This document shows positions 1-11,859 of a stretch of 64,000 bases of DNA, piece after piece (the first letter of the stretch is position 1; every line of letters begins with the position of its first letter). The stretch is from Smallanthus sonchifolius (lineage: Eukaryota; Streptophyta; Magnoliopsida; Asterales; Asteraceae): positions 79,900,849 through 79,964,848 of the forward strand of contig CM042029.1 of the NCBI GenBank assembly GCA_023525975.1, read 5' to 3'. Below the pieces are notes generated by a model. The model made no database searches. It was not told the origin of the DNA and saw only the letters and a program-made list of their open reading frames with translations. Both the position numbers and the translations under genes were made by a program.

Positions 1-64
1 ACAAAATGCAAATGTGAGTTTATGTGTGTGTTAACTTATTATTTGGCTAAAGAGGAGAACTTAC

Positions 65-279
65 CAAATTGCTTTGACCGTAAATTTTGGCAACATCTGA
101 CATGATCTGATGGTCTTCCAACAGTTGCAATTGATCGGCAAAGGATTTATAACAACCGGTTCAAATAGTTCATCAACTAAAACACTTGAAAAGTTTAAGG
201 GAATGATGTTACGACGACTCTCCTTCACTACCAACAATTCAATGTCATTAGCTTGCAAATCATTTTTAGTAGCAACATA
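65..279 (-). CDS. Candidate internal exon of an unrecognised spliced gene
   Basis: On the minus strand a 215-nt stretch is open in one frame only; the other two frames hit stops early. It is bounded by a convincing acceptor (pyrimidine-rich TTTTTAATCAG just upstream) and a strong donor (TTTG/GTAAGT) at the low-coordinate end. The encoded 71 residues include SRRNIIPLNFSSVLVDELFE and end KFTVKAIW. I do not recognise the family; a plant B3-type DNA-binding domain is a weak possibility from the 'IPLNFSS' context, but I cannot support it. If real, the gene continues off the left edge and further exons should lie at higher coordinates. It could instead be a captured gene piece in a transposon. Confidence 0.33.
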
Positions 280-429
280 CTGATTAAAAACACACATCAC
301 CAAACCAACATCAGTTACCAGTTAAACGGGAAAAAAAAATCCAAAAATATATTATACCTAGCAAATATTAGTAGTCAAAATGGTCGGCTTGCAGCAAACA
401 TACGAATTATGCAAATTGTAATTCTACAC

Positions 430-725
430 ATTCCTACAAAGTTTATATAATTCTACACATTTCTGCATAGTTTATTCGACTTGAACTTGCTTAGCATAGA
501 TTAAACAACATTTCTACACAGTTTTAACAGAAATTATGTACATTTTTACAGCAATTATGAACATTTGAAAAGAAATTCTGCAGTGTTTTAACAACAATTC
601 TGCATATTTTATCATCAATTTTGCAGTGTTTTAACAATTCTGCACTGTTTTTAATAATATTTCTGCACTATTTTTAACTACAATTCTAAGTATTCTTAAA
701 AGCAATTTTACATTATTTTAACAGC
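430..725. repeat. Degenerate tandem repeat, TTCTGCA/GTTTTAACA units
   Basis: Units of roughly 25 bp built from 'aattctgca' and 'gttttaaca' recur with many substitutions and indels. They lie in what would be an intron of the putative minus-strand gene. No function is evident. Confidence 0.6.
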
Positions 726-2216
726 AAATTTGGTAAATCTAGAAGCAATATATAAAAATAGAATTCAACTCATTGGACCCATTTCTATTTACAAGATTAA
801 TCTTATTTGACATGTAGAAAAAATATAACACAAATTAACTCATTCGTAAGCAAATGAACTGAAATTATAACCTTTTTCATAACAAAAAGTTTGTGGACTA
901 TCAGTAACCATAGTTTTTCAGTATACTAAATGATCAATAATATCAAAATGCTAGATTTACATCTCAAAAGATGAAGAGAATCAGAGGGGAACGGGTTGAT
1001 CTGGGTTATAGTGTTTCCATAACAGTTAAACATGTGTAATTATAGAATTTTGCTAAATAGGAAATGGGTCAAATAGTTTTTAAAGTCACCAAAGTATACT
1101 TCAAAGTTACATCCTCCAAAATTACTTTATCAAAAAATGGGTTATCATTTTAATAGTAGTGTTGGTCAATCATAAACCATGAGGGTAACAATATATTATA
1201 TGCACCACAAAACATGCAGTAATCAGTAAGATTATTCAAGTATTAAGGAAATGTGATTCGTTTACTTTTGAATTCACACAAATGATGGTTTCTGAAGAGG
1301 AATATTCAAACATAAAAATGACATTTTTTACATCTTTTGGTAAAATAGAGAGTTCATAGAAAGTTTTTTATGATCATGAATGATCAACAGGAATATTAAC
1401 ATACCTTGGCTCTACGTTGAATAAGTGCACTAGTTTCAACAGTATCGCACATGCCTGAGGTGATACTGTTTTCCTTCTGTCGTGCACTCACCTGTAAGCA
1501 TCAGAAGTAGCATTACCATGATGAAATGCAGGAAAGTAAGTAGCAACTTCAAGAAGAAAATATCATACCACAGCAATGATAATTACAAGTTCATCCCAAT
1601 GTTTCTCATCGACAATTGGCTGTCACTTCCATTATCGTCCTACAATCAAAACAGAGAGCTTAGTAAGAATATTTGGTCGCATAATGTAACACTTCATACA
1701 ATAAGCTAACAACTTATAAACATCAAATTCTAATTAAAAACCTACTTTTCCCATGACCCACTTCACAAATCCACCATATAAACTGCGACATGCACTACCT
1801 GAGCATTGCCTGCACATAATTTATACATTATAATAACTGTTGTTATCAGTATTCACTTTCATAAATTCCATGTAGGCACAATAACATATACTTGATATAA
1901 AGTTACAAACATTTAAGTGTTCAACTCCGATATTTATTTAATTATGCACCAAATGCAGATTAGTATAACAGTATAACTTCATATATCTCTTAGAAAAAAG
2001 GAAAACTACCTAGCAATAGCAGAAAGTTGGCTGTTATCTTCTTTCAGATTCATCAGGTTGGCTAGTAGTATACCCGTCCCAGTCCTTTAGCCCGGTAGAG
2101 CTTTTAAACAAACTCAATGCGAACACATCTTAGAAACTGGTTGGTCGGCGACTCAGTGAAGAAAAGACTAAACTACAACATTAAACCATATCTATACATT
2201 ATTTCCTTTTTAACTT

Positions 2217-2218
<2 letters not shown>

Positions 2219-2286
<68 letters not shown>
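2219..2286. repeat. (TA)n microsatellite
   Basis: An essentially perfect TA dinucleotide tract of about 66 bp. The adjoining sequence shows no clear transposon end, unlike the TA tracts at 51-54 kb. Confidence 0.97.
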
Positions 2287-2288
<2 letters not shown>

Positions 2289-3136
2289 CAATAAAGTTAG
2301 ATTCAAAGTTGCACCACTACTGACCGTGGTTTCTAATGCATATTCAACTCCAACCATATCTAGCGGGTCAATGACCAAGGCCTGCATATCAAGAAAAAAA
2401 GAGCATTCAAGCAGATAATCACTTGAACCCTGTGAACGGCAATAAAAATAATTCAGAAAATAATAGACGAAAACGATTTGTATGTTTTAGAGTCATTTAA
2501 TCTGCCAAAAAAAACATTTTATTTCAACTAAAGGTGCATATTCATATTATGAAATATTTAGTTATATTTATTATCCACTTTGGATACCTATATGACTACC
2601 ATCTTCGTTTTGAATATGTTCCCGGATCCATTGCAACATTCTGTAAAGAATGTATCCACCTTGCAGCTTTTTCTGGGTTGCTTATTGCTTCACTTCTGCT
2701 GTTCCTAAACCAAAATTAGGGTTCTGATCAGACCAAGCAAGCATCTATATAGTTTTAGAACCAAAATTAAAACAAAATGACCTGGTAGGGGGAAACACTA
2801 AAGGAACATTCGTCGGAAAATATTCTGCAATAGCAGTGATGATCAAGCCAGACTTACAGGTACCATGGTCGTCGATGATCAACCTCGATTTCATGGTTGT
2901 TGCAGCCCAACTGAAAGATTAAAATACATATGTGGACACATAACATGAAACCCTAGAGGATAGAAGCATTCAAGAGGGAGGGAATCGAAGAACATGATGG
3001 TAGTCTGAAGACGCAGAAATAAGGGGAGAGGAAGGATTTTGGGCGGTTAAAAGAAACGTAATCTAATTTCAACAATTTCAACAAACACAAATAGAAGTTA
3101 AGAATTCACGGTCTGGGTAATTATAATACACATATA

Positions 3137-3473
3137 TCTTTTAATAATAATATATTAAAAAAAATTAATTATATAAATAAAACATATTTATTTTAAGTTA
3201 TCTTTTATTATAAGAAAATTTAAAATCTAATTATGTAACTTTTATTTTCAATCAAATAGTAAATGAAAGTCAAATTATATTAAATAGTAATTAACATATT
3301 TTTTAAACTCAATTATATATTAATTTTTACATATTTTGAATTTTGTTTCTATCCTTAGTATATGTAATACATTTTTATACCTGTAAAAAATATATATATA
3401 TATAAAAAAAAAATTAATAATTTTATGTATTGATATTTTATACATCGTATGTATTACACGGGTTATAAGCTAG
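3137..3473 (+). mobile_element. Non-autonomous Helitron
   Basis: The 3' end has a short hairpin around 'cgtatgtattacacggg' followed by TTATAAGCTAG and then T, the Helitron 3' signature. The proposed 5' end is TCTTTTAATAATAAT preceded by A. The interior shares blocks with the Helitron at 37.5-38.0 kb read in reverse (for example 'aagtcaaatt.tattaaata' and 'atatattaa.ttttt.catatttttgaatttt'), so they are one family. No RepHel coding is present. The 5' boundary is less certain than the 3' one. Confidence 0.55.
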
Positions 3474-4180
3474 TATGATACTAAAAACAAGATAATTAGT
3501 GATAAGAAAACATTGTAAAAGTAGGGTTTTGGATGTGTTTTTATGTCGTTTGAAGTACAAATCTCATTATTTGTTAGTTCTATGATTATTTTGGGAGTAG
3601 CTACAACAAAACTCATCATGTTGTTCTAGTTATCTAGGAATTCAAATTTCAATGTAGATACTAAACACGTTTGAAAGGTGATGCACGCCCATGGGTGTAT
3701 CACATGTACTTACATATGTATTAATGGGAATAAAGTTTGATACACAACAAAAAATAAATACGTGACATTGAGGTCACGTATCACATGGCTATGTATAACA
3801 CACCAAGAAAAAACTCGTGTTTTTCTTTAAATTTCATAACTTTTGTAAACGATAATGTCTTTACACACTAAAATCAATTTATTTTTCTTTCAACTCACAT
3901 CACTTAGAAAAAATAAATCTCTTAACGCTTCTATTATCTATATAATATTAATTACTCTTATTTCTTTGCCATTTAATGTAAGTAATTTTTTCAAGTAGCA
4001 CACAAAAAGGTCACACGATACCATGTAAATCTGTCATTTGCGTAATTTGAACACACATCATTTTTATAAGAACAATTAACAATGACATTAAACCAGAAGG
4101 ACATGAAGATGTACATTACAAATAATATAGTACTAAAAAGATAATGCTTATTTAAATATTTTTGTTTCTTCCCCAACATT
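3474..4180. other. AT-rich intergenic DNA, nothing recognised
   Basis: No gene, RNA or clear transposon end was found. The open frames here are short and lack family resemblance. Confidence 0.5.
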
Positions 4181-4980
4181 TGTACTCCACCACCTTCCCC
4201 CAACCGCCGGCGAAACACTCTGTGTTCCCGGAGGAACTGTTATCCCGGCAGGTTTTTTGCAACGGAAATCCGTGAAGTGACGGGTTGTTTAAGAACGCCG
4301 TCGGGCCTTGATTCACGAAGGAACCCGATTGTGGGATTTCGCCGAGATCGATATGCCAATATACAATTCTTCTTAGGGACCATCGATTGGGGTGAAAAGA
4401 ATCTAAAAAGGTTGAGATCTTGAACCCGGTTTGAGGTGAAAAGCATCTAAAAAAGTCCGTCGGGCCTTGATTCACGAAGCCGAGCTCATCAAACAGGAGA
4501 TGAACTTGATTCGTGAAACCCTAACTCACCTGCAATCAGCAAATTAGGAGTCCAAAACGCTCCACAAAGCAGATGCGTTGAAATCAAACCGTCGCCGTAT
4601 AAATGGCGACATCGTTGAAATCAAATCGAGGTTGGAGGAGATGGTGGCCGATCGTAGGCGTGGCTTTAGGTAGGGACTGCGATGGTGGTGCACCACTGTG
4701 GAAGGCGGCGCCGGTGCTGGGAAGTGGCACGCGGCCAACGAGGAAGATGGCGGCGCTCTACGGCGGTGGTGAACGGCGGGGGAGAGGTAATGAAGATGAG
4801 GAGATGGTGGCCGATCGTAGGCGTGGCTCCAGGTAGGGACTGCGGTGGTGGTGCACCACTGTGGAAGGCGGCGCCGGTGCTCGGAAGTGGCACGCGGCCA
4901 ACGAGGAAGATGGCGGCGCTCTACGGCGGTGGTGAACGGCGGGGGAGAGGTAATGAAGATGAAGATGACGTGAAGGTTGG
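4181..4980. other. GC-rich island, possible broken coding relic
   Basis: Base composition is far more GC-rich than the surroundings. The plus strand around 4480-4670 reads as a stop-interrupted peptide rich in charged helical residues (LIKQEMNLIRETL, then EIKSRLEEMVADRRRG). This vaguely recalls the N-terminal helical part of retrotransposon Gag proteins, but no frame is intact. Several overlapping open frames (4603-4984 +, 4544-4893 -) are low-complexity Arg/Gly/Pro/His products of GC-rich sequence and are not accepted as genes. Confidence 0.35.
4635..4960. repeat. Tandem duplication, two 163-bp units
   Basis: 'gaggagatggtggccgatcg' begins at 4635 and again at 4798, and the following ~160 bp is nearly identical. 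The second unit was evidently made by a recent local duplication. Confidence 0.9.
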
Positions 4981-4995
4981 GTGAATTAATTCTTT

Positions 4996-5190
4996 TTTGT
5001 TTTTATTATTTTATTATGTAAGGGTATTTTAGTCATTTCACATACACTTAACTGAAAAACTTAACTGACATCCACTTCAGGGGCCAACTGTGTTACAATC
5101 GTGCAAACTATTGGGCCAAAGTTGTAGTTTCCCATTCCCAGGGGCCAAAACCATAATTTGACCAAACCACAGGGCCATCTGTGTAATTAA
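4996..5190. repeat. Single arm of a hairpin-type (long-TIR) element
   Basis: The segment contains 'gggtattttagtcatttcac', 'ggggccaactgtgttac' and 'ggggccaaaaccataatttg', a style of sequence seen in the arms of the foldback and hairpin elements elsewhere in this window. No opposite arm was found to the left, so this is probably a remnant. Confidence 0.35.
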
Positions 5191-5759
5191 TTCTTAATTA
5201 TAAAACACTAGTGTTTTGATGTATTTTTATGTTGCAAGAAGTGTGACGTGTGTTTGGTATTATGTTTTGAAAGTCATTAGGTAGTTATTTGTGTGTATAG
5301 TATTGATTTTGCTAATCTCATTGCACTAGTACAAGGACGATTTTTTTTGAGGTGGCTGGAAATTATTTTTTTGGTGTGGTTTAAGTAAAAACCGCCTCCA
5401 AAAATACTTCAAAACACTCTTAACAGCTTAAAAAAATTCGCCCGAATAGATATAGTTTTTAAGCGGTTTCTCTCCAAATGGTTATTTTTTCTTACGAATT
5501 AACTTGAACCGCAAAAAAACGTACTATAAATTAATAGAAAACTCTAAAAAGGCTAAATTTTAAATTGCTATGGTCTTCCTTAACCAATTCTGCACTCTAT
5601 CTTCTTCAGTCAATATTCAAGGTATGAACATTTTAATTTTATTATTTATTGTTGATATATTTTATTGTGGTCTCGTTTATTCGGCAATTCCAAACAGAGA
5701 AAACGGTGGTGTTTAACGAGATCAGTTAAACATCATCAGAGCCAATTTCAAAACTTATC
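5191..5759. other. Unassigned DNA flanking LTR element 1
   Basis: A CACTA-like start (CACTAGTACAAGGACGA near 5324) is visible, but no matching end. Around 5580-5765 a plus-strand segment has a splice-donor-like CAAG/GTATG and a short open stretch that continues across the target site into 16445-16520 once the retrotransposon is ignored. Confidence 0.3.
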
Positions 5760-7684
5760 ACGAGTGTCACACCCCAACCGACGGCGGATTATACGTCGGG
5801 GTGGACGCGGTTGTTCAATAGCATAAGGTTAACTATTAAAGTTTAGATAGTTCATTAATGAATAATTTAAGATTCAATACAAGGAAGAATAATACAAATA
5901 CAATATTTAACTTGAGTAGTCTAGGTCCAAAGCGTCCTATGTGATCACGAATAAGTCTCATGATGTAAACCTAAAACATGTGAAAGAATCTGTCAACTAC
6001 AAAATAGTTGGTGAGATACAAAGGTTTTGACACAGTTTAACAAGTATTTGAGAAAAATTTACAATTCACTATGATTCATGCATTCTATAATGTAAGTATG
6101 AGAACAAGTATCTTAAACATTGTGCACTTCAAACCTCCAACCAAGTTTAGGCATAACCCGCAGGTTACCCTTATAAGTCTCAAGTTTAAAGTTTAATGTA
6201 GTAACAAACACCAAGGGCTCCCCCCGAAGGGGTCAATCAATCAAGGTGGATTGGTCAAATACAATAGATCTATCATTGTTACTATCGGCTTGATCAAAGC
6301 TAATGAATGTGCTAGTTTTAAGTTTAATCTAAGCATACAAGTCTCAAGTTTAACATAAGAATAAACATGTAGTCATAGTTGTACAAGAATTGTATAAGTT
6401 TAAGAATTGTGAACATGTTTCACCCCAAAAGCATAAAAGGAAAAGGGGCTAAGTATACTCACTTGGATTGATGAAAGAGTATCCGACAAGGTTTAAGTGT
6501 TGCAAGACTTTGAGGGAGAGTATCCTCACAACGAGCCTAAGAATACAAGTCTAAAGTTTCAAGTTTTGATTCTATACGTCTAGGACAAGAATTCTAAGAT
6601 CTCGGGATTTGACTAGGGTTCCAAATGGATGATGGAATGATTGTATTTATAAAGTTTAAATTAGGTTTTAAATACGGTTTTGAATAAATCATACAAGGCT
6701 TGGATTTCAAAGTTTAATAAGTTAATAATTATTGTTTAAAATAATTATTCAAGATAAGGATTAAAGATAAATAATAATTATTTCAAAAGTAAAATAATTA
6801 TTAAATACAAAGTATTTAAAGGCTAAATAGTGATTAAGGGTTAATAGTAATTATTTAAAGAGTATATAATTATTAACGATAAATAATTATCTATAAGAAT
6901 AAGTAATATAAATCGTTTAGGTTTTTATTAAAGTTTCAACTATTAAACATTTATTTTACACATTAACTTGTAAATGAATAATGTTTATAAGTTTAAATGG
7001 ATATCAAGTACCTATAAGTTTATAAAAAAAAATAGAATTTATTATAAATTTTATGTTTTAATTATATGTTTATAAATGTTTCCAATGTGTAAATAAAATT
7101 ATAAGTTTTTATAAATGTCTTAAATAAGTATCTTATAAGTTTATAAAGTTTCTTTCAATTTGCAAGTTTATAAGTATTTAATACAAGTTTATAAATGTTA
7201 AAGTTTCTAAGTTTATAATTATATAGGAAACAAATAAAATATATTTATTTCTCTTGTTTATATAACCAAATAGGTTTATATAATTTTGTAGAGTGTATAA
7301 ATTTATAAATCCATAAATTTATAAACTTTTCTGATAATAAAAGTTTAGATTTAAGAATGAATAAATAAGTTAATGTTTTTTTTTTAAATAACTTCATTAT
7401 TTAGTCTATTTAAAGTTTCTGATGAAAGTATACGTTTTATAAATTTTAAAATTATTTTTATAGTTTTTAAGGATTAAAAACTATTAATAAGGATTAAATA
7501 ATCTAAAATTTTTTATTATAATATAATCTCTAACTAAGTTTAATTAGTTAAAAATAGTTTCCGAAGATAAAAGTAGGATTAAAAATCGTTTTTAAGTTTA
7601 TAAAGATTTAACAGATTTTATAAAAATTATTAAAGTATTTAAAACTGATTGAAAAAGCAAAAAAAAAATGAAATGGGCAAAACC

Positions 7685-7770
7685 GGTTTACCCAGGCTCG
7701 AACCCGGGTCACTGACCGGGTCGAGGTACACACACACACACTAACCGCCCGACTACGGGTCTCGTTAGTG
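7685..7770 (-). other. tRNA-like segment inside the LTR
   Basis: The minus strand carries an A-box-like GTAGTCGGGCGGTTAGTG and, about 50 nt later, a B-box-like GGTTCGAGCC within a T-arm-like ACCCGGGTTCGAGCCTGGGT. A CA/GT run sits where the variable region would be. It is not a functional tRNA (no complete cloverleaf), but it resembles a tRNA-derived pol III promoter. Confidence 0.45.
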
Positions 7771-8084
7771 CAATACACGGACAAAGAAATTGATAAACAG
7801 GTTCCAAATCAACCCAGATTCCCTTATGAACCCTAGATCAAAAATCCTTAAGTACGACCCAATTAACCCTCTGTTTATGCAAATTGACAGAGGGTTATTG
7901 ATCATTGGCTGAAAACAAAGGGAATGGCCATGAGTATTACCTGAATTGATATCGAAATGAGGACGAACGGGTTCAAGCTTCAGAACGGCTGTCCACGAGA
8001 CTAAATCGGCAATTGCAGGCATGATACGACGAAATTGAGAGTTTAGGAAGATTGAGGGTGATGTTGTTAAGGGGTTTCGGTGGG

Positions 8085-8092
8085 TATTTATA
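8085..8092 (-). promoter_or_regulatory. TATA box in the LTR (3' copy)
   Basis: TATAAATA on the minus strand within the short motif GGCTATAAATACCC. It is the best pol II TATA candidate in this LTR and would place the U3/R border near 8055. The copy in the 5' LTR is at 15730-15737. Confidence 0.55.
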
Positions 8093-8783
8093 GCCGATTT
8101 CACGATTTAATGCCGGATTAGGTGGGAGTTGGTGGTTGAACGGGACGAAGATTAAATTCGAATTCGCGGTCATTATGGTTGAAATTGGGTAGCGGGAGGC
8201 ATTGGGTTACGGTCGCACGCTCGAGGCGACGCCCGAGGTGCACCGTATTTGGACGGAATTGCGATTTTGGCTAAAACGGGTTCCAAATCGGTTGAAACGG
8301 GATTCGAACTTGGAACCGGTTTCTGGGTTGGGAGTTTGGTGAATATGCCCAAATGGTCCCTGAGGTTTCCAGTTTTTATTATTTTATGCAAAGAGTTAGG
8401 ATTTAGTTTAAAACAAGTTTCAGAACTAACAATTTTGGTCCCTGGATTTTTATAAATAATATGTTTTATTTATATAAAATCCAAATAAATTTTAGAAGTT
8501 CTATTATTTTAATTCTATAAAATAATTTATGAAATTAGTTTATGGATTTTAGTATTGTAATTATAAACTTATAAGGTTTTAAGGTTTTAAATAAATTTAT
8601 AACCTATATTTTTAAACATATATGTATATATATATTTCTAGTATAACCGTTTTCTTTCTAAACTATATACCAAATAAATTTTATAAGAAAAAAAATAGAT
8701 TTTAAATAAGTTTTCAAGATTTAAATTTATATTATGCGTAAAGGTTTAGGATAAGGATGGGTCGGAAAATCCAGGACATTACA

Positions 8784-8797
8784 GTCTCCCCTACTTT
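8784..8797 (-). other. Polypurine tract of element 1
   Basis: The minus strand reads AAAGTAGGGGAGAC immediately before the 3' LTR. This is the expected site of plus-strand DNA priming. Confidence 0.75.
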
Positions 8798-9194
8798 AGG
8801 AAATTTCGTCCCGAAATTAAAGTAGAAGGTTTCTGTTTTAAGTCTTATGATACGCACAAGGATAACGAAGAAAGGTATCTTACGTTCCCCAGTAAACCCT
8901 GGGTTACGTTTAGATTTCTAAATGAGGTGAAATGACATGAATAAGATTACGCTTGAGTTTCTAAGTTTTCAAAGCCTTTGGTTATCAAGAGTTTCCCTAA
9001 GAAGCATATAGTTTTATTGAAATATAGGAAGATTCGTTTTCAGGAATGCATCTGAGAGGATATCTGCTAAATTTCCATTCAGGATTTCAAGTGAGATGCA
9101 TCACTTAGGATGGATTCGATGATAGTTCAAGAATTGGAGTTTGTAGACTAATACGTTTAAGGATTGCTACGGTACCTAAGTTCTGTGGCTACCT

Positions 9195-9345
9195 TTTACG
9201 ATAAGTCTTAGATCGTAGCACACGACAGAGTTTACTATGTCTTTCCATACGCTGATTTTCGTACTTACGTGTGCACCCGCAAGCATTCAAATCGTCGCAT
9301 AGTCCGCATAGGTCCTTCCGTTTGTGTGTGGGTCAAGAAAGAGTA
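9195..9345. other. Block conserved between elements 1 and 2 (3' side)
   Basis: 'cacacgacagagtttactatg', 'acgctgattttcgtac', 'gtgtgcacccgcaagcattcaaatcgtcgcat' (in parts) and 'tgtgtgggt' align with 31665-31795 of element 2, although most of the neighbouring internal DNA does not align. The frame is open in element 1 but stops in element 2, so conservation is probably not protein coding. Confidence 0.6.
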
Positions 9346-9465
9346 CCAGAATTTGTTTAACTCATGACTAGAGTTTCCACATAGGAGTGATCATTGATTA
9401 ACGAGTCCCTTAGAGAGAAACGTCATTCAATGATTAAAGAGAGAAGAATGTGACAAGATCTAGAG

Positions 9466-10080
9466 TTTCAAAGTTTCTTCGTGATTGAATAAGAATACCT
9501 CAATCATCGAGTAGTTTAAAGTCTTTACACTTTCCTCGTGTTTGATCAAGAATACATCAAACCTGGAGTAGTTTAAAAGTCTTATATGTTCATCATGTTT
9601 GAATAAGCATACGTCAAACATGGAATAGTTTAAAGTCTTATACGTTCATCATGTTTGAATAAGCATACGTCAAACATGGAATAGTTTAAAGTCTCATACG
9701 TTCATCATGTTTGAACAAGAATACGTCAAACATGGAGTAGTTTAAAGTCTCATACGTTCATCATGTTTGAACAAGAATACGTCAAACATGGAGTAGTTTA
9801 AAGTCTCATACGTTCATCATGTTTGAACAAGAATACATCAAACATGGAGTAGTTTAAAGTCTCATACGTTCATCATGTTTGAACAAGAATACGTCAAACA
9901 CGAAGTAGTTTAAATTGTGTTTGATCAAGAATATGTCAAACATGAAGTGGTTTAAATTGTGTTTGATCAAGAATATGTCAAACATAGAATAGTTTAAATT
10001 GTGTTTGAACAAGAATACCTCAAACATAGAATAGTTTAAATTGTGTTTGAACAAGAATACGTCAAACATAGCATAGCTTT
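9466..10080. repeat. Tandem array of about 12 stem-loop units
   Basis: Six central units are 56 bp long and the last four are 42 bp, the difference being loss of a 14-bp spacer. Each unit contains CATGTTTGA, an 11-nt loop (ACAAGAATACG) and TCAAACATG, a perfect 9-bp inverted repeat. The first unit has TGATTGA...TCAATCA instead: both arms changed so that pairing is kept. The minus-strand frame through the 42-bp units is an open 14-residue repeat by arithmetic only and is not called as a gene. Confidence 0.93.
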
Positions 10081-11283
10081 AAGTCCTTAGTTTAGCTTCA
10101 GTGTATAGAAGTATACGATTACGTTTTGAGTATAAAGTGGTTATCTAAATACTCTAGTGTTTAAGAGAGGTGTGGGACAGCGTTCGGAACAGGCTTAACC
10201 GTTATACGCTTTCTCACAGAAGATTCGAGTTGTCCAGAAGATTTGTGGATCCCGATGTTTGGGTTTGAAGAGAAGACTAGGGAGGTACTCTGCTAAAGAG
10301 AGCAATGTCCCCCTTCATATTAGTTTCTAGTACTAAGAATGAAGTTTTTTCTCGTGTATTTGGAACGTACACTTATCAAGTCTTATAGGGTTTTGGTTAA
10401 GATGGACACACAAAAGTTTTTTTAAGACGAAGAATCCAAGTATAAGTTTGAAAATAGGACAAGTCAGTTGAGTTTCGAGTTTCAGTATCAAGCTTTACAT
10501 GATCCTTTATTGATCATGTTTAGTTTTAAGAATGCGGGATTGAGTATTTGTACAAGTTTTACATGACTCAAAAGTCTCTGACCTTATAGTGGTGTATACG
10601 AAGTTTAATGTTTTAGCAACGTGTATTTAAGCTTTTAGTCCCCGTTGTGATTTATAGTAAGTCTTTTACGTGACAAAAGTTGAATGAGGAAAGTCTCCAA
10701 GCATAGGGTAACGGGAAAAGTTTCGATAAGGTTTACGATAGTGTGTTTACAAATGATTTATCTTGCTTCATAACAGCATGTTTAGTTTTCTTTTATATAG
10801 AGTGTAATTAAGATGTTTAAAAATGACGAGTTGAACATTGATAAATAGTATAAGTAAGACTTATGAAAAGGTATGTATGATTGTCAAACGAAATGTTGGT
10901 CAAGTTTAGAAGCGTTAAGTCTATATAAGGGGTAGGGATCATAGCTGATTACGGCAATGGTTCGTAATTCATGTTGTTTTAAAAGAGTGTTTACGAATTA
11001 GAAGGTTTATCCAAGGTTTATTCTCCAAGTATGCGTGTCACTTAGGGTTTTTTTTTTTTTGTAGTTTAATGTCACGTTGTTAATTATCTCTAGTACTAAC
11101 GTGAACTACTCTTGACGGAAGTGTTTGGGTAAGAAGTGTTAAGTTTGTGGTGATGAAAAGGAAAGTTAAACTAGTAAATGATGACAAGATGAAATTTCAA
11201 AATAACTTTCATTAAACGTTTCAAAATTTGGGCTCCTAGCCCATACATAAAACAAAATTTAAAATTTAATAGAAATGGAGGCT

Positions 11284-11859
11284 TCATGCACGCCTTAGGT
11301 AGCTCTCCACTAAGAAACAGATTAGTACTACCACAAGTACTGCTAGGGTGACTCGGATGGCAAACCTAGCCTCTACCCTAGTGGTCTCGGTGCGGTGCTC
11401 GAGGATTTCTCTGTCTTCTTCCAAAGTCACGATCTTTTCTTCCTGGATCCAGATTTGATCGGCCAGGTCGTTGATCCTTTGGTTTAACAGGTCGTGCCGT
11501 GCCCTATGCTCTATCTCCCTCCTCATAAATTCTTTGGTTTCCAGAAACCTAGGAATGTTAGACACCGGGATCCCCATTGCCACGGCAGGTACTCCGATAT
11601 GCCTAGCCCTTAGGGTAGGGGTAGGTGTTAGGTACGGGTCCCTTGGTGGCGATGAGAACCGGTGGTGAAGACGAGGCGGTTGATAAGGATTTCTCGGTGG
11701 TGATGTCCTAGGGTTTCTGATCCAATTGGTGTTGAGCTCCGCTCTTGCCCTAGCATTAGGGTAGGGACTTGGCTGGTACACCGGCGACTCGCTGCTCTCT
11801 TCACGGTTGGACTCTCCTCCCGGACGATACACTGGTGAAGAGTGTGAGTGTGAGTCCAT
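11284..11859 (-). CDS. Intact accessory ORF of element 1, single-pass membrane protein
   Basis: A 191-residue protein of unknown function, intact from ATG to stop. Residues 1-90 are Pro/Ser/Arg-rich and contain two short SPVY-R/Q-P motifs (SSPVYRPGGES, ESPVYQPSP) and SPPRDPYLTP. Residues ~95-110 contain VAMGIPVSNIPRF. Residues ~110-165 are charged and helical with heptad-like leucines (coiled coil likely). Residues ~168-186 form one hydrophobic helix (VTLAVLVVVLICFLV) followed by a short basic tail. It sits about 1.55 kb inside the 5' LTR, where gag would start, but has no Gag zinc knuckle or capsid resemblance that I can see. A clear homologue lies at the same position in element 2 (33318-33863). 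The pairing with a non-autonomous element suggests the protein matters for the element; this is inference. An eroded gag or a captured host gene are alternatives. Confidence 0.7.
   Translation of the reverse strand: MDSHSHSSPVYRPGGESNREESSESPVYQPSPYPNARARAELNTNWIRNPRTSPPRNPYQPPRLHHRFSSPPRDPYLTPTPTLRARHIGVPAVAMGIPVSNIPRFLETKEFMRREIEHRARHDLLNQRINDLADQIWIQEEKIVTLEEDREILEHRTETTRVEARFAIRVTLAVLVVVLICFLVESYLRRA

Larger units (their letters stand above)
280..2894 (-). other. Possible upstream exons and introns of the same minus-strand gene
   Basis: Two further short open segments with consensus splice sites lie here on the minus strand. One is 1405-1491 (29 codons, acceptor GCTTACAG, donor CAAG/GTATGT, containing RQKENSITSGMCDTVE). 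The other is a possible first exon at 2858-2894, starting MKSRLIIDDHG with donor CT/GTAAGTC. Phases were not fully reconciled, so the gene model is tentative. The intervening DNA is AT-rich and intron-like. No conserved domain was recognised. Confidence 0.2.
5765..8783 (-). repeat. 3' LTR of element 1
   Basis: Begins TGTCACACC and ends CATTACA on the plus strand. It is nearly identical to 13414-16444. It adjoins the polypurine tract at 8784, which makes it the 3' LTR of a minus-strand element. Confidence 0.93.

Noticed and set aside
4603..4984. Arg/Gly/Pro-rich open frames on both strands
   Set aside because: Explained by GC-rich duplicated DNA; no frame is conserved between the two repeat units or matches a protein family.
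7765..8455. Overlapping open frames in both strands of the LTR (also 15248-16100)
   Set aside because: They are duplicated only because the LTR is duplicated, overlap each other on both strands, span the TATA box and promoter region, and resemble no family.
9854..10069. Minus-strand repeat peptide (FLFKHNLNY units)
   Set aside because: The frame stays open because the 42-bp unit is a multiple of three; the 56-bp units of the same array break it.
9466..10080. CRISPR-like array
   Set aside because: A plant nuclear transposon context, units identical including their 'spacers', and no cas genes. The same applies to 45115-45300 and 52030-52990.
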